A stretch of 64,000 nt of DNA from Umezawaea tangerina (GCF_003002815.1 NZ_PVTF01000004.1:620001-684000); one strand, 5' to 3'; counted from the first letter of the stretch, positions 17,533 through 26,160 are shown. A program made the numbers and translations. Notes: a model not told the origin generated them from the letters alone.

Positions 17533-18780
17533 ATGGAACGGAGCACGTGCGTCGTCGTCGGCGGCGGACCGACGGGGATGGTCATGGGACTGCTGCTCGC
17601 GAGGGCGGGCGTCCAGGTCACCGTGCTGGAGAAGCACAAGGACTTCCTGCGCGACTTCCGCGGCGACACGGTCCACGCCTCCACGTTGACGCTGCTGGAC
17701 GAGCTGGGGCTCGGACCGGCGTTCGCACAGGTGCCGCACCAGCTGCTGGACCGCATGCAGGTGCTGCTCGACAGCGGGCCCGCGACCGTGGCCGACCTGA
17801 GCAGGCTGCCCGGCAAGCACAAGCACATCGCGTTCGTGCCGCAGTGGGACTTCCTGGACCTGCTCGCCGACGCCGGGAAGCTGGAACCGACGTTCTCGCT
17901 GCGGATGAACACGGGGTTCACCGGGCTGGTGAAGACCGGCGGGCGGGTCACCGGCGTCCGCTACCGGACCTCCGACGGCGTCGACGGCGAGATCGCCGCG
18001 GACCTGGTCGTGGCCGCGGACGGACGCGGGTCGCTGGTGCGGGACGAGACCCTGCTGCCCGTGCGGTCGTTCGGGACGCCGATGGACGTGTGGTGGTTCC
18101 GGGTCCCGCGCAAGGCCGACGACCCGACGGGCGGACTGGCCCGGTTCGGGCGGAGCAGCGGACTGGTGATGCTGGACCGCGGCGACTACTTCCAGATCGC
18201 CTTCCTGATCCGGAAGGGCACGGACACGATGCTGCGGGAAGCGGGCGTCCAGGCCTTCCGGGACCGGATGGTGGCACTGGTGCCCATGCTGGCCGACCGG
18301 ATGGACGCGGTGGAGTCGCTGGACGACGTGAAGCTGCTGGACGTGAAGCTCGACCGGCTGTCGCGGTGGCACGCGGACGGCGTGCTGTGCATCGGGGACG
18401 CGGCGCACGCAATGTCACCGATCGGCGGTGTGGGGATCAACCTGGCGGTGCAGGACGCGGTGGCCGCGGCCTCGCTGCTGGCGGGGCCGTTGCGGAAGGG
18501 GCGGGTCGCGGTGGACGTCCTGGCAAAGGTGCGGCGGAGGAGGTGGCTGCCGACCGTGGTGACGCAGGGGGTGCAGAGGGTGATCCAGAACGCGCTGCTG
18601 AGGCGGGCGCTGGACGGGAAGGTGGACGTGGGGGCGGCGGGAGTGCCGTTGCCGATCCGGGTGCTGCAGAAGGTGCCGGTGTTGCAGGGGGTACCGGCGT
18701 ACATGGTGGCGATCGGGTTGAGGCCGGAGCATGCGCCGGGATTTGCGCGGAGGGAGCCGGGGGTGAGGGGGAGGGGGTGA
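17533..18780 (+). CDS. FAD-dependent monooxygenase (PHBH fold)
   Basis: The 415-residue flavoprotein begins with the Rossmann motif VVVGGGPTGMVMGLLLARAG. It has the DG-type segment VVAADGRGSLVRDETLL and the second FAD motif CIGDAAHAMSPIGGVGINLA. Such enzymes hydroxylate or epoxidise aromatic or polycyclic substrates with NAD(P)H and oxygen; the substrate is unknown. ATG 17533 follows GAGGGG. An in-frame ATG at 17500 has an even better AGGAGG five bases upstream and would add 11 residues, but would put the operator-like repeat inside the gene. The C-terminal codons become very G-rich. The gene is isolated, with a repeat element downstream. Confidence 0.88.
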   Translation: MERSTCVVVGGGPTGMVMGLLLARAGVQVTVLEKHKDFLRDFRGDTVHASTLTLLDELGLGPAFAQVPHQLLDRMQVLLDSGPATVADLSRLPGKHKHIAFVPQWDFLDLLADAGKLEPTFSLRMNTGFTGLVKTGGRVTGVRYRTSDGVDGEIAADLVVAADGRGSLVRDETLLPVRSFGTPMDVWWFRVPRKADDPTGGLARFGRSSGLVMLDRGDYFQIAFLIRKGTDTMLREAGVQAFRDRMVALVPMLADRMDAVESLDDVKLLDVKLDRLSRWHADGVLCIGDAAHAMSPIGGVGINLAVQDAVAAASLLAGPLRKGRVAVDVLAKVRRRRWLPTVVTQGVQRVIQNALLRRALDGKVDVGAAGVPLPIRVLQKVPVLQGVPAYMVAIGLRPEHAPGFARREPGVRGRG

Positions 18781-18959
18781 GGGTTGGTGGTTCACGGTTC
18801 GCGGGAGGCTCGGCTTCCGGCGATCTCGGCGTGTGAAGCATGGGTTCCGGCCGTCCTGCCCCTGAGCTCGACTTCTGGCCCCCTCTGGGGAAGCCCAGCC
18901 CTCGCTTACGCCGTGCCCACCCCGTGCGAAGCCCAGCCCCCGGCGCGCGATTGTCTCAA

Positions 18960-19014
18960 TGCCTGATCTTGCTTGTCAAGACGATAGAGCTGTCTTGACA
19001 AGCAAGATCAGGCA
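18960..19014. repeat. Long perfect hairpin, copy B
   Basis: A 23-bp perfect stem (18960-18982 with 18992-19014) encloses the loop GATAGAGCT. The flanks GCGCGCGATTGTCTCAA on the left and GGAGGGCGCTGTGGATCGGG on the right are shared with copies D and E. It sits between two convergent genes. Confidence 0.9.
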
Positions 19015-19048
19015 GGAGGGCGCTGTGGATCGGGGGCAGAGGGGAAGT

Positions 19049-19178
19049 CTGGCTTCGCCAGCATCAGGCTCCGCCTGACTCAGGCATCCTCGCTGCGCGT
19101 CGGACAGGACATCCTTGCTGCGCTGCGGACAAGGCCCCAGGCACTACGCGCCGGATGCGCGCTGGCGGGCTGCGCCCA
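19049..19178. repeat. Array of short palindromic units, copy B
   Basis: Units include CTGGCTTCGCCAG, CAGGCTCCGCCTG, CGCTGCGCGTCGGACAGG and GGCGGGCTGCGCCC. They closely match the array of copy D in order and spacing, with small substitutions. Confidence 0.75.
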
Positions 19179-19227
19179 ACATTTGTGGCGGCGTGGGTGG
19201 GTGGGTGGGTGGTGGGGTTTGGGTGTT

Positions 19228-19905
19228 TTAAGGGTTTGTGGTTGGTAGGCCGCTTGGTTCTACGGCGCCTGATTCGTTGAGGACCATGGCTACCGCGTGG
19301 GCGCGGTCGCGGGCGCCTAGTTTGCGGAGGATGGCGCGGACGTGGGATTTGACGGTGTCGGTGCTGATGAAGAGGCGTTGGGCGATGCGGTGGTTGTCGA
19401 GGCCCTTGGCCACTTCTGCCAGTACGTCGAATTCTCTGGCGCTGAGTCTGTTGAGGGCTGCCGGCGGGGGGAGTCTGGAGGGGAGTCGGGCCAGTTCGCC
19501 GAGGTGGGCGTCGACGGTGGCGGTGGCGCCGTGGGCGACGGCGAGCATGACGGGGAGGAGTTCGACGAGGGGGGTGGTTTTGAGGAGGTAGGCGGCGGCG
19601 CCCGCGTCGAGGGCGGCTTGGGCCCAGTGCTTGCTGTCGCGGTTGGACAGGACGATGACCTTGGCGCGGGGCCTGCGGGTGGTGGCGTCGTGGACGGTGC
19701 GGAGCGGGCCGGCGCCGGGGATGTCGACGTCGGTGATGACGATGTCGACGGGGGTGGTGCGGAGGTGGTGCTGGGCCTGGGCGGCGGTGTGGGCTATGGC
19801 CACGACGCGGAAGGTGCGCGTGCGGTTGAGCGAGGTCCGCAAACCCTCGGTGATGAGCTGCGCGGCATCGACCAGCAGCACACGGGGGCACTCGTCATCG
19901 AGCAC
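19228..19905 (-). CDS. LuxR-type (NarL/FixJ-like) response regulator, orphan, degenerate acidic pocket
   Basis: The protein is 225 residues from GTG 19905, which follows GGAGGT by six bases; a GTG at 19929 would add eight Gly-rich residues. Residues 1-125 form a receiver-like domain with VLLVDAAQLITEGL, the phospho-acceptor region IVITDVDIPG and LLKTTP. The usual acidic pair at the first strand is reduced to one Asp (VDAA). Residues 150-215 form a LuxR helix-turn-helix: LSAREFDVLAEVAKGLDNHRIAQRLFISTDTVKSHVRAILRKL. No sensor kinase is adjacent. It may be phosphorylation-independent or act with a distant kinase. Confidence 0.85.
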   Translation of the reverse strand: MLDDECPRVLLVDAAQLITEGLRTSLNRTRTFRVVAIAHTAAQAQHHLRTTPVDIVITDVDIPGAGPLRTVHDATTRRPRAKVIVLSNRDSKHWAQAALDAGAAAYLLKTTPLVELLPVMLAVAHGATATVDAHLGELARLPSRLPPPAALNRLSAREFDVLAEVAKGLDNHRIAQRLFISTDTVKSHVRAILRKLGARDRAHAVAMVLNESGAVEPSGLPTTNP

Positions 19906-20071
19906 TTCGCCACCTCCACCAGGCCCCACGGCCTGATGAACACGGGAAGTTACCCGTCAGTAAGCCAGTGCGGTACCTGCGACCGGGAGGTTGGGCCAGG
20001 CGGCCCAGCGCGGGGGTGTCCGCGCTGGTCGCCGCAAACCTTTGCGCGCCGGTTTTCCCAGATGGAGCGGT

Positions 20072-20845
20072 CTACCGGTTGGCGACCGGGTTGGTCAGCG
20101 TGCCGAGACCCTCGACGGTGACCGAGACGCTCTGGCCGGACTTCATCGGGCCGACGCCCGCGGGGGTGCCGGTGAGGATGACGTCGAGCGGGCGGAGGGT
20201 CATGACGGCGCTGATGTACTCGATGAGCTCGCCGATGTCGAAGATCAGCTGCGACGTCCGGCCCTCCTGGACGACCTCGCCGTCCAGCTCGGTGCGGATG
20301 GCGACGTCGCTCGGGTCGAACTCGGTCTCCACCCAGGGGCCGAGGGGGCAGAAGGTGTCGAAGCCCTTGGCGCGGGTGAACTGCACGTCGGCCTTCTGCA
20401 GGTCGCGGGCGGTGACGTCGTTGGCGATCGTGTAGCCGAGGATCGACTGGCGGGCGCGGGCGGCGGGGATGTCGCGGCCGCCGATGCCGATGACGACGGC
20501 CAGCTCGCCCTCGTAGTCGACCCGCTCGGACACCGCGGGCAGCTTGATCTCGGCGTTCGGGCCGATGACCGCGGTGTTCGGCTTGAAGAAGATGAGCGGG
20601 TTCTCGGGGACCTCGTTGCCCAGCTCGGCGGCGTGCGCGGCGTAGTTCCGGCCGACACCGATGATCTTGGGCGGCAGGAACGGGGCGAGCAGGCGGACGT
20701 CCGCCAGCGGCCAGCGCCGACCGGTGAAGGTCGGCGTGCCGCCGAAGGGCTCGTCCGCGATCTCGACGGCCGTCAGGTCGTCACCCTCGCCCTCGATCTT
20801 GGCGAAGGCGAGTCCGTCTGGCTGGGCGATTCGGGCGATGCGCAC
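20072..20845 (-). CDS. Fumarylacetoacetate hydrolase-family protein
   Basis: The 257-residue protein has the FAH catalytic-domain motifs KIIGVGRNYAAHAAELG, PLIFFKPNTAVIGP, the metal-binding VDYEGELAVVIG, and ILTGTPAGVGPM. Relatives hydrolyse or decarboxylate beta-dicarbonyl acids with a divalent metal; the substrate here is unknown. GTG 20845 (MRIARIAQPDG) is preferred, with AGGG upstream; GTG 20854 would add three residues and begin two bases from the cimA stop. It is co-transcribed behind cimA. Equivalent to Rv2993c. Confidence 0.9.
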   Translation of the reverse strand: MRIARIAQPDGLAFAKIEGEGDDLTAVEIADEPFGGTPTFTGRRWPLADVRLLAPFLPPKIIGVGRNYAAHAAELGNEVPENPLIFFKPNTAVIGPNAEIKLPAVSERVDYEGELAVVIGIGGRDIPAARARQSILGYTIANDVTARDLQKADVQFTRAKGFDTFCPLGPWVETEFDPSDVAIRTELDGEVVQEGRTSQLIFDIGELIEYISAVMTLRPLDVILTGTPAGVGPMKSGQSVSVTVEGLGTLTNPVANR

Positions 20846-20855
20846 GACCTCCACC

Positions 20856-22454
20856 CTAAACCAGGGCGCGAACCCGCATCGCCTTGTGGACCAGGGCGTC
20901 GCAGAGGGCGAGCCAGCTGGCCTCCACGATGTTGCCGTGCACGCCCACGGTGGTCCACTCCCCCTCCCCGTCGGTCGACTCGACCAGCACCCTGGTGACC
21001 GCGTCGGTACCGGGGTCCTCGGTGAGGATGCGCACCTTGTAGTCGGACAGGTCGACGCTGTCCAACCAGGACAGGTGCGGGCGCAACGCCTTGCGCAGCG
21101 CGGCGTCCAGCGCGTGCACCGGGCCGTTGCCCTCGGCGGTCTCGATGACCCGCTCCCCCGCCACGTGCACCTTGACCGTGGCCTCGGACACGATCCCGCC
21201 GCCCTGCCGGTGGTCCAGCACGACCCGGTAGGACTCCAGCGTGAACGGCGGTTCGTCCAGTTCGGACAGCTCGGCGCGCAGCAGCAGCTCCAACGAGGCG
21301 TCGGCGGCCTCGAACGACCACCCCTTCGCCTCCAGCTCCTTCACCTTGCGCACCGCGTTCGTGACCGCTTCGGGCCGACGGGCCAGGTCCATTCCGAACT
21401 CACGTCCCTTGAGCTCGATACTCGCCCGGCCCGCCATCTCGGTGACCAGCACCCGCATGCCGTTGCCGACGGTGTCCGGATCGATGTGGTTGTACAGCTC
21501 CGGATCCACCTTGATCGCGCTCGCGTGCAGTCCCGCCTTGTGGGCGAAAGCCGACGCCCCTACGTATGCCTGGTGGGCGTAGGGGGCGAGGTTCGCGATC
21601 TCCGCCAGGGCATGGGAGACGCGGGTGAGCTCGGCCAGCGACTCGGTGGGTAGCACCGGAAGGCCGAGCTTGGTCACGAGGTTCCCGACGACGGCGAACA
21701 GGTCCGCGTTGCCCGCCCGTTCGCCGTACCCGTTCGCGGTGCACTGGACGTGGGTCGCCCCCGCCTGCACCGCCGCTACCGTGTTCGCCACCGCGCAGGA
21801 CGTGTCGTCCTGGCAGTGGATCCCGACGCGGAAGCCGGTGCGGGCGATCACGTCCCGCACCGTGTCGGCCAGCCCCAGCGGGAGCTGGCCGCCGTTCGTG
21901 TCGCAGAGGACGACGACGTCGGCGCCACCGTCCACTGCGGACTCCAGGACGCGCAGCGCGCAGTCCGGGTCGTAGGCGTAGCCGTCGAAGAAGTGCTCGG
22001 CGTCCACGAACACCCGCCTGCCGTGCTCGACGAGGTGGCGCACGGTGTCGCGGACCATCGCGCAGTTCTCCTCGACGTCGGTCCGCAGCGCCAGTTCGAC
22101 GTGCCTGCGGTCCGACTTCGCCACCAGCGTCACCACCTCGGTGTTCGCGTCGAGCAGCGCCCTGACCTGCTGGTCCTCGTGCACCTTCACGGCGGCCTTG
22201 CGGGTCGCCCCGAACGCCACCAGCTTGGCCCGCTTGAGCTCCAGCTCGCCCGCCGCGGCCCGTGCGAAGAACTCCGTGTCCTTCGGCATCGCGCCCGGCC
22301 ACCCGCCCTCGATGAACCCGACGCCCAGCGAGTCCAGCAACCGCGCCACGGCCAGCTTGTCCGAGGCGGAGTAGGCGATCCCCTCCCGCTGCGCACCGTC
22401 CCGCAACGTGGTGTCGAAGACGTGGAAGGTGTCACCGAGCGGGAGGCTGCTCAC
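20856..22454 (-). CDS. cimA: Citramalate synthase
   Basis: CimA condenses pyruvate and acetyl-CoA to (R)-citramalate, opening a threonine-independent route to isoleucine. The 532-residue protein has the HMGL-like barrel with FDTTLRDGAQREGIAYS, FIEGGWPGAMPKD, FRVGIHCQDDTSCAVAN and QCTANGYGERAGNADL. A LeuA-type allosteric domain occupies about residues 380-530. Family and length match CimA/2-isopropylmalate synthase-like proteins; CimA is preferred over LeuA because of the TTLRDGAQREGI start and the FIEGGWPG signature. An attenuator with a Val/Ile leader peptide lies immediately upstream, which fits end-product control by isoleucine. The FAH-family gene follows directly. Confidence 0.93.
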   Translation of the reverse strand: MSSLPLGDTFHVFDTTLRDGAQREGIAYSASDKLAVARLLDSLGVGFIEGGWPGAMPKDTEFFARAAAGELELKRAKLVAFGATRKAAVKVHEDQQVRALLDANTEVVTLVAKSDRRHVELALRTDVEENCAMVRDTVRHLVEHGRRVFVDAEHFFDGYAYDPDCALRVLESAVDGGADVVVLCDTNGGQLPLGLADTVRDVIARTGFRVGIHCQDDTSCAVANTVAAVQAGATHVQCTANGYGERAGNADLFAVVGNLVTKLGLPVLPTESLAELTRVSHALAEIANLAPYAHQAYVGASAFAHKAGLHASAIKVDPELYNHIDPDTVGNGMRVLVTEMAGRASIELKGREFGMDLARRPEAVTNAVRKVKELEAKGWSFEAADASLELLLRAELSELDEPPFTLESYRVVLDHRQGGGIVSEATVKVHVAGERVIETAEGNGPVHALDAALRKALRPHLSWLDSVDLSDYKVRILTEDPGTDAVTRVLVESTDGEGEWTTVGVHGNIVEASWLALCDALVHKAMRVRALV

Positions 22455-22495
22455 GGTCTGCTCCTGGCTGAAGTGGTGGGAGGTGGCGAAGTCCG

Positions 22496-22568
22496 GAAAA
22501 CAAAAAGACCCCCCGCAGGATGCGAGAGGTCAGCGCGCCGGTGCTCGGAGAAGCACTACCCGGCGCGC
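22496..22568 (-). promoter_or_regulatory. Transcription attenuator of cimA (two hairpins and a T-run)
   Basis: On the minus strand a 9-bp hairpin (22560-22568 with 22533-22541) is followed by a terminator hairpin of 11 pairs (22521-22531 with 22507-22517, three-base loop). A T-rich run of TTTTTGTTTT (22497-22506) comes next. The first hairpin overlaps the end of the leader peptide ORF. This is the standard layout of amino-acid attenuation. It ends 42 bases before the cimA start. Confidence 0.82.
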
Positions 22569-22600
22569 TCGTCAATAATGATCACGGTGTTGGAAGCCAC
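22556..22600 (-). CDS. Leader peptide of cimA with Val-Ile-Ile-Ile run
   Basis: The ORF encodes MASNTVIIIDERAG (GTG start at 22600, TAG stop). One Val and three consecutive Ile codons (GTG ATC ATT ATT) lie where ribosome stalling would change the folding of the downstream hairpins. There is no Shine-Dalgarno, but a promoter-like pair upstream places the start at or next to the first transcribed base, so leaderless translation is likely. Confidence 0.75.
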   Translation of the reverse strand: MASNTVIIIDERAG

Positions 22601-22606
22601 GGAGGG

Positions 22607-22636
22607 ATCGTGCCACAGCCCCCGCTCCGGTACCAA
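22607..22636 (-). promoter_or_regulatory. Candidate promoter of the cimA leader transcript
   Basis: TTGGTA (22636-22631) and CACGAT (22612-22607) are 18 bases apart, and the leader GTG starts seven bases after the second hexamer. The -10 match is weak; it is proposed mainly from the position of the leader peptide. Confidence 0.4.
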
Positions 22637-22710
22637 GCGTCGAGCCCGAATTCCCACATCCTGGGTAACGGGTGGGAAAACTCCCGGACCCGGTGTCCGG
22701 GGCGCAAACG

Positions 22711-23367
22711 TCACCTGGCGCGGGCGGGCGAGTCGTGCAGGACGCACTCGGCGCAGTAGCCGCCACCGGCCCGCCACCACTGGCAGCAGGTGCGGCGGCG
22801 GGCGCGCCAGTCGTCCGCGGTGCCGGCGAGGGTGAGCAGCCCCGGCCTCCCGGTCGCGTCCCGCAACGCCGACGCGGTGGCCAGCAGGTCCCCCGGCAGA
22901 CCTCCATCCGCCATTCGCCTCGCGACCGCGCCGATCAGGCCCACCGGGTTGCCCCACAGCTCGGCGTCGCGGGCGCCCATCGCCGTGAGGGACCGGGCGA
23001 GCGGCGCGAAGAACGCCTCGACGCCGTGCCACCACCCGCGCGCGTCCAGCGGATGGCTCCGCCGCGTCGACAGGCCCGCGAGCCCGCCGTCCGGGCCGAG
23101 CACCGCCGACGCCGTGGCCAGGTCGGGCACCGGCAGTCCGAAGTGGACCTCCGGGATCGTGGCGCAGCAGGCGAGCCAGCCCGCGCGGAACGCGACGAGC
23201 ACCACGGCCGCGCGGTGGTGGGTGAACCCGCCGCGCGCCTGCCACTCGTCGACGCAGCCGGTCAGCCACGGTCCGTCCGGGGAGCAGAAGTCGCTCCACG
23301 GCACGGAGCGCCCGGACGCCGACCGCGGCAGGAGCCGGTCGCAGCGGGCGAGGTGCGCGGCCGTCAT
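22711..23367 (-). CDS. FhuF-like ferric-siderophore reductase with C-terminal iron-sulfur motif
   Basis: The 218-residue protein ends in the cysteine cluster TCCQWWRAGGGYCAEC (CC-x9-C-x2-C), the form that binds a [2Fe-2S] cluster in FhuF-type ferric reductases. The N-terminal part is helical without other motifs. Its ATG at 23367 overlaps the stop of the substrate-binding protein gene by four bases (ATGA), so it is the last gene of the siderophore uptake operon. It would release iron from imported ferric siderophore in the cytoplasm. The downstream stretch holds the cimA promoter. Confidence 0.82.
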   Translation of the reverse strand: MTAAHLARCDRLLPRSASGRSVPWSDFCSPDGPWLTGCVDEWQARGGFTHHRAAVVLVAFRAGWLACCATIPEVHFGLPVPDLATASAVLGPDGGLAGLSTRRSHPLDARGWWHGVEAFFAPLARSLTAMGARDAELWGNPVGLIGAVARRMADGGLPGDLLATASALRDATGRPGLLTLAGTADDWRARRRTCCQWWRAGGGYCAECVLHDSPARAR

Positions 23368-24338
23368 CCGGCGAGGAACTTCGCGAACGCCTCGATGGCG
23401 GCGGGGTTGCGCGGGCTCTCCACCAGCGCGGCGTACGGCAGCACGAAGAACCGCTTGTCCCGGACCGCGGGCACCGCCGCCAGTGGCGCGTAGGACTCCA
23501 GGAACGCCCGCTTCTGCTCCGGGGTGTTCGCGTCGCCGTCGGCGTAGTCGTTGATCAGGATCACGTCCGGGTTCCGCTGCACCACGGTCTCCCAGCCGAC
23601 GGTGGTCCAGCTGTCGTCCAGGTCGCCGAAGACGTTGACGCCACCCGCCTTGCCGATGACGTCCTGCGGCGCCGCGTTGCGGCCGGCGGTGAACGGCTGG
23701 TCGAGACCGCTGTCGTAGAGGAACACCTTCGGCTTGGGCCTGCCCGCCCCGAGCTGCTCCGCGGCGGCGACCTGCGCCTGGTACCCGGTGATCAGCCGCT
23801 CGGCCCGGTCCGACACCCGGAAGACCTTCCCGAGGTTGCGCAGGTCCTCGTACAGCGCCTCCAGCGGCGGCATGATCCCGCGCTGCTTGCCCACGCCGTT
23901 GCGGCACGCCTCGGTGAGCTGGTAGGTCGGGATCCCGAGCTCCTCCAACGAGTCCGGCGTGAACCCGGTGCTCTCCGAGAACCCGTAGTTCCAGCCCGCG
24001 AACACGAGGTCGGCGCCCGCGCCCTGCACGACCTCCTTGGTGATCTTCTCGCCGAGCTTCGGCACCCGCTCCCAGTCGGCCTTGAACGGCGACGTCGCCA
24101 GGTCCGCGGTCTGCCCGCCGCCGATCACGTAGCCCGCCATCCGGTCGGCGAGGCCCAGCGCGAACATCAGCTCGGCGATGCCGGTGTCGTTCGTGACGAC
24201 CTTCCCCGGCACCCGGTCGTAGGTGACGTCCTGCCCGCAGTTCCGCACGGTCACCGGGTCGGTGGCCGACGTGTCCTGGGCGACCGTCGCGCCGCACGCG
24301 GTGGTGGCGAGGACCAGGAAGAGGGCGAGCAGCCTCAC
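23364..24338 (-). CDS. Ferric-siderophore ABC transporter substrate-binding lipoprotein
   Basis: The 324-residue protein has a lipoprotein signal peptide with lipobox LATTAC (Cys about 15), then a periplasmic-binding-protein type III fold typical of FepB/FecB-like proteins (VVTNDTGIAELMFALGLADRMAGY; PDVILINDYADGD). It captures a ferric chelate outside the membrane. GTG 24338 overlaps the stop of the ATPase gene (GTGA). The siderophore type cannot be read from the sequence. Confidence 0.9.
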   Translation of the reverse strand: MRLLALFLVLATTACGATVAQDTSATDPVTVRNCGQDVTYDRVPGKVVTNDTGIAELMFALGLADRMAGYVIGGGQTADLATSPFKADWERVPKLGEKITKEVVQGAGADLVFAGWNYGFSESTGFTPDSLEELGIPTYQLTEACRNGVGKQRGIMPPLEALYEDLRNLGKVFRVSDRAERLITGYQAQVAAAEQLGAGRPKPKVFLYDSGLDQPFTAGRNAAPQDVIGKAGGVNVFGDLDDSWTTVGWETVVQRNPDVILINDYADGDANTPEQKRAFLESYAPLAAVPAVRDKRFFVLPYAALVESPRNPAAIEAFAKFLAG

Positions 24339-25099
24339 GGGGAAACCTCCGGGTGTCCGAACAGGAGCTGGGGCGCTCCGCTGGTGGGGTGGACGACCAG
24401 GTGCGCGCGCACGCCGAACACGGCCAGCACGAGGTCGGGGGTGAGCACGTCGGCGGGAGCGCCGCCCGCGACGACGCGGCCGCCGTCGAGGACGTGGACG
24501 CGGTCGCAGTACGCGGCGGCCAGGTTCAGGTCGTGCAGCACCGTCAGCACGGTCGGCCCGACGCGGCGGACGAGCGCGAGCACGTCCAGCTGGTGGCGGA
24601 TGTCGAGGTGGTTGGTGGGCTCGTCCAGCACGAGCACGTCCGGTTCCTGCACGAGGGCGCGGGCGATCAGCACCCGCTGCCGCTCGCCGCCGGACAGCGT
24701 GAGGAACGTGCGCCCGGCCAGGTGTTCCGCGTCGACCTGCCGCAACGACCGCGCCACCAGGTCGTGGTCGCGGTCGGTGTCGCGGTCGAACGCGCCCTTG
24801 TGCGGCAGGCGTCCCATCGCGACGACCTCGGCGACGGTGAAGTCGAACTCGACGTGGCTGTCCTGGGTCAGCGCGGCCAGCCTGCGGGCGCTTTCCTTGA
24901 GAGGCATGGCGAGCAGGTCCTGCCCGTCCAGGAGCACCGCTCCCCCGCTCGGCCGCAGCGCCCGGTAGACGCAGCGCAGCGTGGTCGACTTGCCGCTCCC
25001 GTTGGGACCGACGATCCCGACGACCTGGCCGGAGGCCGCCGACAGCGTGACGTCGTGGACGATCCCGTCGACCGAGACCCCGTCGAGCCCGAGCTCCAT
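24335..25099 (-). CDS. Ferric-siderophore ABC transporter ATP-binding protein
   Basis: The 254-residue ATPase has Walker A GIVGPNGSGKSTTL, the Q-loop in LAALTQDSHVEFDFTVAEVV, signature LSGGERQRVLIARAL, Walker B DVLVLDEPTNHLD and the H-loop VLHDLNLAAAYCD. It matches FecE/FepC-type proteins. ATG 25099 overlaps the permease stop codon as TGATG, showing tight coupling. Confidence 0.95.
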   Translation of the reverse strand: MELGLDGVSVDGIVHDVTLSAASGQVVGIVGPNGSGKSTTLRCVYRALRPSGGAVLLDGQDLLAMPLKESARRLAALTQDSHVEFDFTVAEVVAMGRLPHKGAFDRDTDRDHDLVARSLRQVDAEHLAGRTFLTLSGGERQRVLIARALVQEPDVLVLDEPTNHLDIRHQLDVLALVRRVGPTVLTVLHDLNLAAAYCDRVHVLDGGRVVAGGAPADVLTPDLVLAVFGVRAHLVVHPTSGAPQLLFGHPEVSP

Positions 25100-26151
25100 C
25101 ACTTCCCCCCGAACACGTAGCCGCGGCGGCGCATGAGGAACACGAAGCAGGGCACGCCGAGCGCCGCGGTGATGACGCCGAGCGGCAGCTCCTCGGGCGC
25201 GGCCAGCAGCCGGGCCGCGACGTCCACCCAGATCAGGAAGCTCGCCCCCGCCAACGGGGCCACGACGAGCACGCGCCGGTGGTCGGCGCCGACCACCATG
25301 CGGACCAGGTGCGGCAGCATCAGCCCGACGAACCCGACCGCGCCGCTGACCGCGACCAGCACACCGGTCATGGCGGCGGTCACGACGAACAGGTGCCTGC
25401 GCGTCCTGGTCACGTCGATGCCCAGCGTCGTCGCGGTCTCGTCGCCCATCGACAGGCCGTTGAGGCGGCGGGCGTTGGCCAGCAGGTAGCCGGTGCCCGC
25501 GACCGTCACCGCGGCGGCGACCGGCAGCGACCCCCAGGTGACACCGCCGAGGCTGCCGAGGAGCCAGAACATGGCGGCGCGGGCGGCTTCGCCGTGCGGG
25601 GCCTGGAAGACCAGGAGCATCGCCAACGCCGAGAAGCCGTACGCCATGGCCGTTCCGGTGAGGACGAGGCGGAGGGGCGTGAGCCCGCCGCGGGTCCTGG
25701 CGGCGAGGTAGACGAGGGCGGTGGCCGCCAGCGCGGACAGGAACGCGGCGACGGAAAGGGCGTAGACGCCCAGGGAGGCGAAGAGCCCGAGCGTGGCCAC
25801 GGCGGTGGCGCCGACCGAGGCACCGGAGGAGATGCCCAGGACGTACGGGTCGGCGAGGGCGTTGCGGACCATGGCCTGGATGGCGACGCCCACCACGCTG
25901 AGGCCCGCGCCGACGACGGCCGCGAGGAGGACTCGGGGGAGGCGGATGTCCCAGACGATGTGGTACTGGCCCGCGTCGGTGGCCGGGATGGTGCCGCCGG
26001 TGGTGGCGGCCTGCAGGAAGGTGAGGACCCTGGGGAAGGGGATGGGGACCGGGCCGAGGGCCACGCCGCAGACGATGGAGGCGGCCAGCGCCACGAGCAG
26101 TCCGGTCACCAGGGGGTGGAGGGCGCGCCGTCGGGTGTGGACCGTGGTCAC
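25099..26151 (-). CDS. Ferric-siderophore ABC transporter permease (FecCD family)
   Basis: The 350-residue integral membrane protein is of the FecCD/BtuC type, with about nine to ten hydrophobic segments and the motifs RLPRVLLAAVVGAGLSVVG, DPYVLGISSGASVGA and GFVGLMLPHLVRM. Only one permease gene is present, so it probably forms a homodimer. It is the first gene of the four-gene operon permease-ATPase-binding protein-reductase. GTG 26151 is the start. The upstream region has a weak IdeR/DmdR1-like box. Confidence 0.93.
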   Translation of the reverse strand: MTTVHTRRRALHPLVTGLLVALAASIVCGVALGPVPIPFPRVLTFLQAATTGGTIPATDAGQYHIVWDIRLPRVLLAAVVGAGLSVVGVAIQAMVRNALADPYVLGISSGASVGATAVATLGLFASLGVYALSVAAFLSALAATALVYLAARTRGGLTPLRLVLTGTAMAYGFSALAMLLVFQAPHGEAARAAMFWLLGSLGGVTWGSLPVAAAVTVAGTGYLLANARRLNGLSMGDETATTLGIDVTRTRRHLFVVTAAMTGVLVAVSGAVGFVGLMLPHLVRMVVGADHRRVLVVAPLAGASFLIWVDVAARLLAAPEELPLGVITAALGVPCFVFLMRRRGYVFGGK

Positions 26152-26160
26152 CTGGAGCCT

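Larger units (their letters stand above)
18781..19227. other. 447-base convergent intergenic gap occupied by repeat copy B
   Basis: No gene is supported. The gap holds the long hairpin at 18960-19014, its conserved flanks (about 18928-19065) and a palindromic array up to 19178. A G-rich run follows before the response regulator stop. Confidence 0.7.
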
